Of a stretch of 64,000 bases of DNA, positions 26,276 through 35,350 are shown one piece after another (the stretch's first letter is position 1; each line of letters opens with the position of its first letter). The notes under the pieces are model-generated. The model made no database searches. It had not been told where the DNA came from and saw only the letters and a program-made list of their open reading frames with translations. This DNA comes from Diplolepis rosae. Lineage: Eukaryota; Arthropoda; Insecta; Hymenoptera; Diplolepididae. Made by a program: the position numbers and the translations under genes. The stretch lies in the NCBI GenBank assembly GCA_030998225.1, contig JAPYXD010000697.1, positions 744,001 to 808,000 of the forward strand, given 5' to 3'.

Positions 26276-26959
26276 AAATTGACAGAAATCACTTCAAACC
26301 TTTAAATAGCCGATCGAGGCGGGGACGACTAGAAATTACAAGTTCGAATCGTTCGTCTTCGTACATTTTCGGCATAACCCGAAGCAGTGACGTCACAGAC
26401 AGTGGTAATCATTGGGTTTTCGTTTTGCGGCTCCAAACTGGTAGGTATGGAGAGGGTAAATTTCATCCACGATCTGGGAGCACTGTGTGGTCAACTCTTT
26501 TATAATTTTCAAATTACTCAATCCCAGTAAAGATTTAAAATTGGAAGACTTTCGATTATCAGTTGTAGATGAGCTCATAGGAATGAATTGCCAAAAGAAA
26601 CGGGGAAGACCATGTACAAGTATACCCAGTATCCCTGCTACAAAAACAGTTAAACCACCTGAAAGTATCAGAACGTCAGTACAGAAACATTTTTCTGGTG
26701 TGTATGGGGATAGCTCCAAACATTGTTTCCTTTGTAGTACAAAACCAGTCGAGTTCGATCACAATTTTATTGCACAACATGCAATTTGACTTTATACATC
26801 AATGCTAAAAAAACTGCTTTGTTGAATACCATAATTAAGAAATTATCGCAATTTACATGGCGATAAACGCTAAATTCATATTCAGTAAAACTAAAATTTC
26901 TGTTAGCAGAATTTTTCAAATTTCCATTCCCTACTTAGATTCATACTTTTCATTTTGGA

Positions 26960-27325
26960 AATTTCAGATCAGATCTGTGATCGGTAACTCTACAATTCCC
27001 GTTTTTTGTTAATTTTAAATGTTTCGAGTGTCCTATTGAATACGACACTTTGAAATTAAAAAATTTGACTTCAGATTCGTAATCAGTGCCCTAAAAACCC
27101 ATATATACAAATTATAACGTTTATATGCTAATTTTTTAAAATTTTGTCCGCCAAATTGAATCTGTCTTTTTGATGTTTGAAAATATGAATTCAGATTCAT
27201 AATCAGCAACCCCAGAAACCTAAAAATATACAAATTATTACCTCTACAAGCTAATTTTTTAAAATGTTGTCCGCCATTTTGAATTTTGAAAATCTGACTT
27301 CAGATTCGTAATCAGCAAAAGAAAA
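26960..27325. repeat. Degenerate tandem repeat, ~110-120 bp, about 2.5 copies
   Basis: The phrase CTTCAGATTCGTAATCAG (or a close variant) recurs at about 27069, 27188 and 27297, with TTTTTTAAAAT.TTGTCCGCC between the copies. Non-coding. Confidence 0.7.
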
Positions 27326-27429
27326 AAATTACAATTGAATAACACCAGAAACTTTAAGAAATACTTTTTACATTATTTATGCAACATCAATTAATTTCAT
27401 CATCTTTTATTACGTAAATTTCATTATTA

Positions 27430-27730
27430 CACGGAGAAAAATAGTTGAAGTAATTTTACTCAACTCTGTCGATTAAACTTGGGACATAAGGACATTTGAA
27501 CATCTATTAAATCCTAGTCGGGTAAAATCAATTTGATATATACCTAATTCACCCAAAGTGAATAACAATAAGCGTTACATAGGGTATAGTAAGGAGTTGA
27601 GTAAAACGTTATCGACGACAGGGCACCAACATGCGTCAGTGGGTTAACGTGAAATGTATAAGTATATCACCGACGCTTGAGGTGCTTCAAACCGTAGTTG
27701 GGTAAAATGAGCATCGGGCGTATTATTTGA
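27430..27730 (+). repeat. Dispersed repeat with CACGGAGAAAAA start
   Basis: Begins TA|CACGGAGAAAAATAG and matches 55487-55765 in the same orientation over about 270 bp, including CTCTGTCGATTAAACTTGGG, ACAATAAGCGTTAC and AAGTATATCACCGACGCTTG. The opening resembles the ends of the hairpin MITEs at 59.5 kb and 63.3 kb. It is a non-autonomous element of unknown superfamily; the right end is not defined. Confidence 0.75.
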
Positions 27731-28540
27731 ACTGGCAATGGTATGGTTCTCTTAAATAAAAAAAAATTTTTACCTCGAGCCTACTAATAGTCATCCGGTA
27801 AAATACATAAACAACATACAAATACATTCACACCACCCAGACGTAATTAATCATATTTCAAATTACAAATACACTTAAGCATATAACCTTACATATATAA
27901 ACCTAATAACTACACTTATATATAGTACAATACGCTTTCGTCGAATCACGCACACGCTCGCTTACAATGCTGAGATATAAAATTTGGAACTTTCTTATAT
28001 AGTGACTGGATGAGTTATTCAGAGCTTGTGAGAGTAAGTGCCGTCAATAAAACTTTTTAGCCTTACTCAAGTAAAAATAAATCAACTTTTTTCATAAATG
28101 ATTAATAAAATATTTTTAAAAATTAATATAATTAATCAATTTTTATAACTATGGTTATTGATATATATAATATAATTATTCAATTACATTTAGTATAGAT
28201 TTTTATTATAACGACGTATGAAGTTTAGTGAAACTAAATTTTCAAATGTACATTAAAAAATTGCATTATTATTAAGAAGTATCTTGTATAAAAACATTTA
28301 AAAGAAGGTTCTTTTATTTTCTGTGTTTTATATTTTCAAAATATGGATTTTACATTTGCGAATTCCAAATTATTATTCTGCCTGAGTAATTTATGTGATA
28401 TTTCATATTTTATGTAATACACTTATCGACTTTTTTTTGTTTAAATTTTCATAATATCAATTTAATTTTACGAATTAAAGTTTTTGAAATTAAAAATTTT
28501 AAACATTACATTGAAGGTGGCCGCTGGACCAGGAATTTTT
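27731..28540. other. AT-rich stretch, nothing recognised
   Basis: No gene, tRNA or element ends are supported. Confidence 0.5.
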
Positions 28541-28705
28541 TAAATTTTTAATAAAAAACGATTTTAATTTGTTTTAAATGTGTTACATAAAGTGATTTAC
28601 TTATATATGATATTATGCATTTCGAAATTCCCGCCTTATTTTAACAATTACGTAACAATCACTTTAACCATTGTCCATTTCGTATGATTTCGTGATTACA
28701 TTACT
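28541..28705 (+). repeat. Dispersed repeat shared with 32.58-32.82 kb
   Basis: TTTTTAATAAAAAACGATTT, ATTTCGAAATTCCCGCCTTA and TCGTATGATTTCGTGATT occur here and at 32577-32825, in the same order. The second copy has about 110 bp inserted. Non-coding. Confidence 0.75.
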
Positions 28706-28884
28706 TAGTCGCGGCGACCACTTTTAGTACGTACACTGACGGGTCAACCATTGTTTGAAATCAATCATAGAAATTAGTTAAGCACAATTTCAACTACATA
28801 ACTAAAATTAGGGAATTTAAAATATGCTAAAACTTGACACAGTTTCTGATATTTTTATATAATAAATATATTTTTCGTTTCAAT

Positions 28885-29270
28885 TTCAGAAACTCGTGCG
28901 CGAACTGCGAGTATCGTGATGAGAATGTGTTCCTTTATGCCGATAGTGCTTCAGGTAAATTGATTTTTTTTTCACTTTAAATCAAAAATAAATTTAGTAA
29001 CTTTAATAACATTTATTTCACATTTACACTATTATAAAATTGACTATAATTTCAGTATTAAATTACAAGAAATAATTCAAGTCAGTTTTATAATATTGTA
29101 GATTTGAATTTCAATCTCTCGTAGTTTTCATATAATCATAACATTTTATTACATTTGCTGTACATATTTTATGTGTTTTGATTTTTAGTCAGTTGTAGTG
29201 ATTTTAGTACCTAAAGAAACATTTTTAGTGAAATTGAAAGTCAATAAATGTTTGGAATTTCAAATTTTCT
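28885..29270 (+). repeat. Dispersed repeat, second copy of the 17.1 kb family
   Basis: Matches 17135-17460 in the same orientation, with GAGTATCGTGATGAGAATGT at 28910 and later AACATTTATTTCACATTTAC. It ends near GAAAGTCAATAAATG. Non-coding. Confidence 0.7.
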
Positions 29271-30100
29271 TTCTAGCAAAGATGTCACGTATTTCAAAAA
29301 TTTTTGATAGTATTTTATTCGGTTGGAATGTTTTTCAATGTTCCCTTATATAAGAGAAATCCTACTGTGTAACTTCATGTTTAAATTTAGATATCATTTA
29401 TGTATTGTTCAAATATTGCCAATTAAATATACCAATTTAGACATTTGTAAAGAGTGATACTGCATTTAGAGAAATAATTTTGTGGCCCGGTGGGACTTGA
29501 AAGTTTTTTATTTCCTTTGCAAAATCAAAACTATTTTTCACGCGTGAAATGCGAGAAATTATATTATCTGATATTTGCCTAAATTTACATTGAAAAGTAT
29601 TGAAAATCGAGCGCGTGACAGCAAATCTCCAAAGCCGCCTCGAAAAAAAGTTGTTTTGCGGTGTAAATCATAACTCGCAACAAAATCATTTGAAACAAAA
29701 AAGTCAAAGTGCATTTGTTAAAGGAGATGTTTCTCGAGGTAACCCTGGGAGGATTTTTTGTTTTTCGATTTTAAAATTTTTCGTAGCACTTAGAAGCCAA
29801 AAAACTGATTTTCGCTGAAAAAAAATCGGCTAATTTGTTATTGTAAAATTAATAATTATTAAAATAAACAAAAAAGTTCCCAGGGATACCTGGTGAATTA
29901 TGTGAAGAAGTACTGTGCAAAATTTCAAAACGATTGGTCCAGTGGATTTTGAGTTATGATGTACACGGACTTCAAAAATAACAAGTTTCAGAAAAACGCT
30001 TTAAAGTTTTGCTCTACTAATTCATGACTCGAAAACTTATATAGAAACTTGGCCTGGAGCAACCATGGTTATCATGGTTTGATAGCACAATCAATTCACC
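29271..30100. other. Non-coding stretch
   Basis: AT-rich at first, then mixed sequence around 29600-30050 with no frame I recognise. It adjoins a transposase fossil on its right and may include part of the same decayed element. Confidence 0.45.
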
Positions 30101-30104
30101 GAAA

Positions 30105-30430
30105 TAGCCGCTCCAGCTTCATTTAAAGAAAATATGGCCCAATGATCCCCCCTGCCCAAAAACCGCACCAAAAAGTTACACTTTCCGGATAGAGAGGCAT
30201 TTCAATAATAATTTTTGGGTTTTCCGAGCCCCAAATGCGACAATTAGCACAATTGATTTTTGTAGTAAATTTTAACAATTTCAATGCGTTATTGAAGCGT
30301 CTATCGTTTCATTTTTATTAATGGCATAGTTTTTAGTTGTTATCTGTCAGAAAATGACACCTCTTATTGTGACAGCTGCCAAAATAGCGGGCTATTCAAA
30401 ATGAAACCTCTAATTCGAAAACCCTGTATG
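30105..30430 (-). pseudogene. DUF4817-type transposase fossil and element end
   Basis: On the minus strand from about 30240 to 30105 one frame reads NCRIWGSENPKIIIEMPLYP then ESVTFWCGFWAGGIIGPYFL, which is the catalytic-core region of the same insect transposase type as at 19.2-19.8 kb. Beyond this the frame is closed. The sequence to 30426 ends in CGAAAACCCTGTA, possibly the element terminus. No matching left end was found. Confidence 0.75.
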
Positions 30431-30980
30431 TGCAAGGCCTATCTGAAAAAGGGTCAAGTATCCTCAAACCTCCTTGTAATACCAATGGCCTCTCACACTT
30501 TTTCAAATCAACCAAAGACCCTATTCCAAAACTCGATACTGCCAATGCATATGCATATATTTTCGACTTACAGACACCTTGAAGTATCTGTATTTGGAGT
30601 TTTTTTTATCAATCAGATGCCCTGCGTGTCGTTGACAAATAGTCAATGTCGACAAATGGAAATCGATTATCTATATTTAGTGACTAAAAAGAAGTGATAC
30701 AATTTGATGATATTTATCAAAAAGCAATCGGCTTTTGATTTTTCTGAATTCAGTTTTGATCAATAAATCCAGGAAATGTCGAAGAAGCTACAAAATTCAT
30801 CTAAAATTTTTTAAATTCACATGTTTTATTCACAAAATGACTAGTTGTTTTAGTAAAATGCATACAACTTTTTGTGGGAATTGGTAAATTAGAGATAATT
30901 TTGAAAAAAATAGATATACTGCATTAAATACGAATTTTATTACGGTATACAATGAAAATACAAGCAATGTACATATGATA
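30431..30980. other. Non-coding stretch
   Basis: No supported gene; AT-rich with no repeat relationship that I can see in this window. Confidence 0.45.
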
Positions 30981-30986
30981 TTTTTT

Positions 30987-31155
30987 TAATCAGAATTTTC
31001 ATCATCGTCCTTGCCAGAAGTTGCGTATTCTGATTCATCAGTAAAGCATTCCATCGATTTATTCAAATCATACCTATCATGAGAACTATCAGAATAAAGC
31101 AGCAGTTGCAAGGCTTCTTGCCTATGCTCGATATGTACGGATCTGAAGTTAAGAG
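30987..31155 (-). CDS. Possible terminal exon with acidic C-terminus
   Basis: On the minus strand a good acceptor-like sequence (CGACTCCTCTTAACTTCAG) precedes an open frame of about 55 codons, ending SGKDDDENSD then stop at 30987. The stretch is rich in D, E and S. The product is not recognised, and there is no donor partner or neighbouring exon that I can identify. It may be a chance frame or the 3' end of a transposon gene. Confidence 0.25.
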
Positions 31156-31214
31156 GAGTCGAAAATGCAAAGAGTTAATCACGTCTGTTTGCACTTTTAA
31201 AATTCTATCTCAAG

Positions 31215-31510
31215 TATGATGTAAATCCACGGGTGCACACTTGCGCAGTTTCGATGGCCAAAATTACGGAATTAAAATTCGAATTATTACAACATCCGCC
31301 GTATTCACCGGATTTGGCCTCCAGTGACTTTTTTTATTTCCAAACTTGTAAAAATGGCTCAGCGGACAACGGTTCATGCTAAACGAGGAGGTTATCGCCC
31401 AAATGGATGCCTATTTGATGCCTATTAGAGAAACGCTTGGAAAAGTATATAGAGTTGAAAGTAGATTATGATGAAAAATTTAAAAAAATCTACGCAAAAT
31501 AATTTGTTTT
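31215..31510 (+). pseudogene. mariner transposase C-terminal fossil
   Basis: The frame around 31293 reads HPPYSPDLASSDFFYF, the mariner motif holding the last catalytic aspartate. Further on, KRLEKYIELKVDYDEKF is the typical C-terminal end. Stops and a frame change lie between them. The wording differs from the 18-kb mariner, so it comes from another lineage. No TIRs were recognised. Confidence 0.85.
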
Positions 31511-31699
31511 TCTATCTTTTTCTAAGGACTTCTTGAACGACCCTCGTAATTACGGCTGAATCTGTATTGCATATATTATACATTTTTCCATGCATACATA
31601 TATTTAGAATTTCGCCTCTAAGACTACCGCTGGATTTTGTCAGTGTCTTTATAATAAATACAAAGCTTCCCATAGGACTGAAGAAAGATTTGAAGTATA

Positions 31700-32345
31700 C
31701 ACAGTGCGTCAAATAAGTTCCGAGACTCGAACCATATTTGAGTAACTAGTAGCGTCATCTATGTGTTCAGACCGGCGTTTAAAAGCGGCAACATTCCTCT
31801 TTCCGTCAATAGGATTTTTGCTTCAATCGGCATGAACGTTTTTGGATGGCAGAGAGAGTTTAGAAGATGATAATCGTGAAGGAAGGCCAATTTCAGCTCA
31901 GACACCTGAAATGATCGAAAAACAAATGAATTATCTACAGGGAATTCGTTCCATCTGGAAAAACAATTACTGGCGCATATTATCTCGATTTTTTGAAGCG
32001 TCTGATGGCCATAATCCGTCGTATTCGACCCGCATATCGTGATCCAGAGACCTGGTCTCTGTTGCACGATGATGCACCGAGTTACACCTCACTCATTGTT
32101 CGTCAATTTTTGGCTCGAAATTCAGTCTGTGTGTTAAATCATCTGCCGTATTCATCTGATTTGGCCCCGTGCGATTTCTCTCTATTCCCAAAATTGAATT
32201 TGAAGTTGAAAGGATTTTTTTTAATGACATTTCGACCATCAAAACAGCTACAACACGAGCACTAGAGGCATTTCCTCAAAATTAGCGAGAACACGCATTT
32301 GAACCGCTGTTGAATCGCTGTAAAAAGTGTATTGGAACTGAATGT
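31700..32345 (+). pseudogene. Third mariner-type transposase fossil
   Basis: Two segments in different frames: DDNREGRPISAQTPEMIEK at about 31867 (the end of the DNA-binding region) and, from about 32042, DPETWSLLHDDAPSYTS, then LNHLPYSSDLAPCDFSLFPK with two catalytic-type aspartates (HDDAP and APCDF). The central part is missing. A possible left end, CAGTGCGTCAAATAAGTTCC at 31703, has no clear partner on the right. Confidence 0.8.
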
Positions 32346-32576
32346 GTTAGTAATTCCCTAGGCCGGACGTGGTCAGCTGTATTTAACGGGGCCCGATCCT
32401 GGGCTGGACCTCGGTCCTGGCGGTATCCAGGGGGCCAAGAGTAATGGTGTATAGGTCGGTTAGTTGCGTGAGACGGTTGGGTCTGGACGCTGCGGGGAAA
32501 ACCGGGCGGGATGTGATCAGAAGCGCTTGACTTCACACCGCCTTCAGGGTGGCCAATGAACCGGGAAATGACTGGA
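32346..32576. other. GC-rich island of unknown origin
   Basis: About 230 bp far richer in G and C than its surroundings (AACGGGGCCCGATCCTGGGC, GGAAAACCGGGCGGGATGTG). It is bordered on the left by a mariner fossil and on the right by a dispersed repeat. I see no protein motif, tRNA or rRNA signature. Its composition is like that of the LINE at 35-40 kb, so a fragment of another retroelement UTR is possible. Confidence 0.4.
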
Positions 32577-32825
32577 AAATTTTTAATAAAAAACGATTTT
32601 AATTTGTTTTAAATGTGTTGCATAAAAGGATTTACTTATAAATTGGATTATGTATTTCGAAATTCCCGCCTTATTTGGACAAAGCGAGCAAGCAACTTGA
32701 CTGCAGGAGTGGGAAGCAGCCTTAGCCTGCTGTCTACAGCGCCCATTGGAGCAGGGGATTTTTTCCTTGTTGATTGTGATAGCGACTTTAACAATTATCC
32801 ACTTCGTATGATTTCGTGATTTCGG
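32577..32825 (+). repeat. Dispersed repeat copy with ~110 bp nested insertion
   Basis: Matches 28545-28700 up to GAAATTCCCGCCTTATTT and resumes with TTTAACAATTATCC..TTCGTATGATTTCGTGATT. The intervening segment at about 32675-32785 (GGACAAAGCGAGCAAGCAAC and following) is absent from the other copy and is more GC-rich. Confidence 0.7.
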
Positions 32826-32939
32826 TTTATCAGGAGAAATTTCATTTCAGAATATTAAATAAAACATATTTTAAAACTTTAAAAATCCATTGCATTAACT
32901 GTTATTCATTGGAAACTATTTTTTTAATGACCACAAAAA

Positions 32940-33245
32940 TTTTCTCATAGAATCTATTTACGCCTTTTTGTCACGGATATATCATGAACTATTTACTTTT
33001 TTTTAGCTCAGATGATAGAGTATTCGACCGGCAATCGAAAGGTCCTGGGCTCGATACACAGCGGAGTGGAAGCGTTCCTTTTTTCACAAAAAATTTTTTT
33101 AAATATATAATCAAAATTCCATCTGGTCTTAAATGACGTTAATTCTAAATAACAGGTTGATAAGGTCGATATGGTAGAGTTCGGTTATCATGGTGAGTGA
33201 TACACTCTTCTAACTATCGACATAATCGACTGAAATGATTTTGAT
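32940..33245 (+). repeat. Solitary diverged copy of the 340-bp tRNA-like unit
   Basis: Contains the tRNA-like part (TAGCTCAGATGATAGAGTAT, GACCGGCAATCGAAAGG, CTGGGCTCGATACACAG) at about 33004-33066, then the oligo-T run and the downstream unit sequence GGTCGATATGGTAGAGTTC. Upstream, GATATATCATGAACTATTTA is also unit sequence. The 5' acceptor half is lost into a poly-T stretch, so the cloverleaf cannot form here. Confidence 0.8.
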
Positions 33246-33279
33246 AAATTTTTAAATTGTATACTATATATTGTGTACA

Positions 33280-33521
33280 TACCTGTATATTATATAGATA
33301 CAACGAAACGGCCTCTTAGGATTAGAATAGATGAACATACAAAAGATGTTTTCAACCCCTCGCAAAAATGGACTGCTTTAACCAAACATGCTTGGCACCA
33401 AGACCACAAGTGGTCCCTTATAGCTGTCAATCCTCATGCGGTCAACCAAAGAGTACATACTGAGAACTTATCTGTTTTCATAGATTATTCAGTAAAAATT
33501 TTGCAAAAAGTTTATTTTTGA
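33280..33521 (+). pseudogene. Penelope-like GIY-YIG endonuclease fragment
   Basis: The frame from about 33280 reads YIDTTKRPLRIRIDEHTKDV, then WTALTKHAWHQDHKW. This matches the start of the GIY-YIG endonuclease domain in the Penelope copy at 51.4 kb (CYIGTTKRPLKNRILEHKKD), with the catalytic R and E..H region recognisable. Only this domain is present; the C-terminal part loses similarity and no reverse transcriptase adjoins. Confidence 0.75.
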
Positions 33522-33622
33522 GAAAATGAAACTAGGAGTTATCGGTAATTACACCTTTGTAACGCCATTTCCACAGGAAATGAAATATCGTTCTGAAATT
33601 TCGGAACATTAATAAGAAAGCA

Positions 33623-33844
33623 CTAGGACAGATTTCTTGGGTGCCGAATATCGAAATAAATATAAAACTTATCAGTCATATCCTCCCCTTCGCTGTCATC
33701 ATGCTCCGACTGCTTATCGCCTTCTTCCCCGGCTATAGTTGTTAAGAAACTTTTACTAGAGGTATTAAATTCTCCGAAATCATCTTCGCAATTGTAGTCG
33801 GGAGTGGGTTTCGAAGATAAATTTTTAACGAGCATTGATTTCAA
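33623..33844 (-). CDS. Short acidic open frame, unrecognised
   Basis: A 73-codon frame with an acidic, serine-rich middle (EEGDKQSEHDDSEGEDMTD). It lies just left of a pogo-like MITE. Length and composition resemble transposase linker regions or a chance frame; there is no recognised family, and function is unknown. Confidence 0.2.
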   Translation of the reverse strand: MKSMLVKNLSSKPTPDYNCEDDFGEFNTSSKSFLTTIAGEEGDKQSEHDDSEGEDMTDKFYIYFDIRHPRNLS

Positions 33845-33856
33845 TGATAAATAATA

Positions 33857-34496
33857 CAGTAAAACCTATCGTAGCCGACACTCTCCTAACGAACATCCCA
33901 CCCTGACGCTTCACATTATTGGCCGAGAAATGTGCATGGTCAGGGCCGTCTTAAACACCGTCTTTGGAGGGTCCTCATATTTTTGTAAAAAATCTTAGTA
34001 ATTTTTTTTTTCAATGAATATTTAAAATGAAATATTAATTTAATTAATGATTATATTTGAATTATAAATTTTAATTACAATTTAACTTCGAAAAATTGGA
34101 GAATTTTCATAACCAATTATATTTCAACTTATTAAGGTCTTAAATATGTATGTACAGTCGTGCAACATAACCTCAACTGTCATCTATACATTTTCCACTA
34201 AAAGCACTAAGTATTCCTTATAGTTTTTTATCGACTGAATTTATCCATGAAATTTTTAAATTATCAACAAAAATAACTGATTATTTTTCAAACTAACTTT
34301 TACTCACCTTTTTGCACAAAAGTAAACACAAAAAATAAGTACAAGCCGGTACACGTGTGTTACTAAACACAGGGGCACCTGTTGCCACAGCACTGAACCA
34401 AGCTAGTAATAAGTCCCTAGCAATTATCGCATGTCAGTGGTACCCATCGTAGCCGAACTTGTCTCCCATATGTGTCGGCTACGATAGGTTTTACTG
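33857..34496. mobile_element. pogo/Tigger-like MITE
   Basis: A 640-bp element flanked by TA (33855-33856 and 34497-34498), with terminal inverted repeats of about 24 bp: CAGTAAAACCTATCGTAGCC on the left and the complement of CAGTAAAACCTATCGTAGCC on the right. CAGT-starting ends with AAACC and TA target duplication suit pogo-type elements. The interior is AT-rich with no transposase. Confidence 0.88.
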
Positions 34497-34619
34497 TAAT
34501 AGCATATTGAAGGAATAGAGGAAGGCATAGTATAGGCACCGTGCGTGATTCACTTTAAAATTCGATTGTTTTTCCTTGTGAAGTATTTATGTGAAATCAG
34601 CAGTAAAAAGTAAGTATTT

Positions 34620-34765
34620 TCCATAATAAAAATGATATAGAAACCAGTAAATATGAGGTTAAGGTAGTTGTCGTGCCAAAAATCAGTCTCTGGAAAAAGA
34701 AGTATTTCTATGATTTCAAGACTGGAAATTACATCATCAGCCGTGTCATATATAAGGAAAGACAC
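34620..34765 (-). repeat. Dispersed repeat, three copies in the window
   Basis: The minus strand carries GACACGGCTGATGATG, then TCTTGAAATCATAGAAATAC, TTCTTTTTCCAGAGACTGA and GGCACGACAACTACCTTAA. Related copies are at 42.71-42.80 kb and, less similar, 25.55-25.63 kb. Non-coding. Confidence 0.6.
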
Positions 34766-34826
34766 TCTTTTTAATGAAAAATTTAAAAATTAAGAAAAAT
34801 AATTTTTTAAGAAGAAATTTTCTGTG

Positions 34827-35090
34827 AAAAAAGGAACGCTTCCACTCCGCTGGGTATCGAGCCCAGGTCCTTTCGATTGCCGGTCGAATGCTCTGTCATC
34901 TGAGCTACGGAGGTTCCACAACTTTTCTCACAGAATCTTGTTGTTAAACCGCCAATTCGGCGAAGGATATATCATGAACTATGTAATCAATTTGTTCTAA
35001 ATTATTTCAGTCGATCATGTCGATCATTAGAAGAGTGTGTATCACTCTACGTGACAGCAGAACTCTATCATATCGATCTTACCAACCTGC

Positions 35091-35095
<5 letters not shown>
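34827..35095 (-). repeat. tRNA-like repeat unit left of the LINE
   Basis: One minus-oriented copy of the 340-bp unit, cut at GCAATTT where the LINE poly-A tail (poly-T on this strand) begins. The tRNA-like core spans 34845-34912. The last 166 bp of this flank (34930-35095) is present again at the other side of the LINE (40552-40717), with at least one mismatch. Confidence 0.9.
34845..34912 (-). ncRNA. tRNA-like Pol III unit, copy M0
   Basis: Same cloverleaf as the tandem copies at 41-42 kb: acceptor CTCCG/CGGAG, D arm GCTC/GAGC, anticodon arm TTCGA/TCGAA with loop CCGGCAA, T arm CTGGG/CCCAG, followed by an oligo-T run. Only five acceptor pairs form, so it is tRNA-like, not a confirmed tRNA. 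Confidence 0.6.
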
Positions 35096-35121
<26 letters not shown>

Positions 35122-35350
35122 TTTTTTGGTGAGGAGGAAAAATGGCAAAATCTTTTATAGACGTTGTACAGGACTCTCCTAGGACGGGTCTAGGCATACC
35201 TGTTAAAACCAGAAAACCCCCTCTCTCGAACCAATACACCACCCGCGGAACCGCCTTTCGGCTTTAAACTTCACGGGTGGTTGGTTCCATTAAAGTCGCG
35301 TGCGACTCTTCCGTCATCCGTTCGCTCGGAACTGCAGGCCCCGATGATTT

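Larger units (their letters stand above)
24798..26485. mobile_element. Non-autonomous hAT-like element inside piggyBac
   Basis: A 1688-bp insertion with long terminal inverted repeats of about 210 bp, ending CAGTGCTCCCAGATCGTGGA and its complement, flanked by a perfect 8-bp duplication TGTGGTCA (24790-24797 and 26486-26493). CAGTG ends with an 8-bp TSD are hallmarks of hAT transposons. Joining the flanks restores the piggyBac reading frame around VTVVNS, which proves this is a later insertion. No transposase is encoded; a smaller foldback element lies inside it. Confidence 0.92.
23566..26880 (+). pseudogene. piggyBac transposase, mutated and split by an insertion
   Basis: Starts at the ATG at 23566 with the usual acidic N-terminus (MSDSEEEYEGDEIPSGNES), breaks frame near 23680, then continues in pieces. 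The piggyBac-type (DDE_Tnp_1_7) core is clear: FIGVNIMVGIKRLPPYRDYW, EQSINESTVKFKGRS, RGYKVWVKSD, YHIYFDNYFTS, ACGTIRKDRKGLP, KLVQFLSNFHDPS, then VNRSDQMKSFYE and WWHRLLWHFIDVTVV. The coding sequence stops at 24797 in a hAT-like insertion and resumes at 26486 with VVNSFIIFKLLNPSKDLKLE and a cysteine-bearing tail. The first catalytic aspartate of the IDE motif appears as N (SINES), and about 60 residues are lost around 24090. Several stops and frame changes make it dead. Confidence 0.93.

Noticed and set aside
24798..26485. Transib/RAG-like ends (CACAGTG heptamer) for the insertion in piggyBac
   Set aside because: The ends could be read as CACAGTG, but the flanks then give only a 4-bp duplication. 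Placing the ends at CAGTG gives a perfect 8-bp TSD, which is the hAT pattern.
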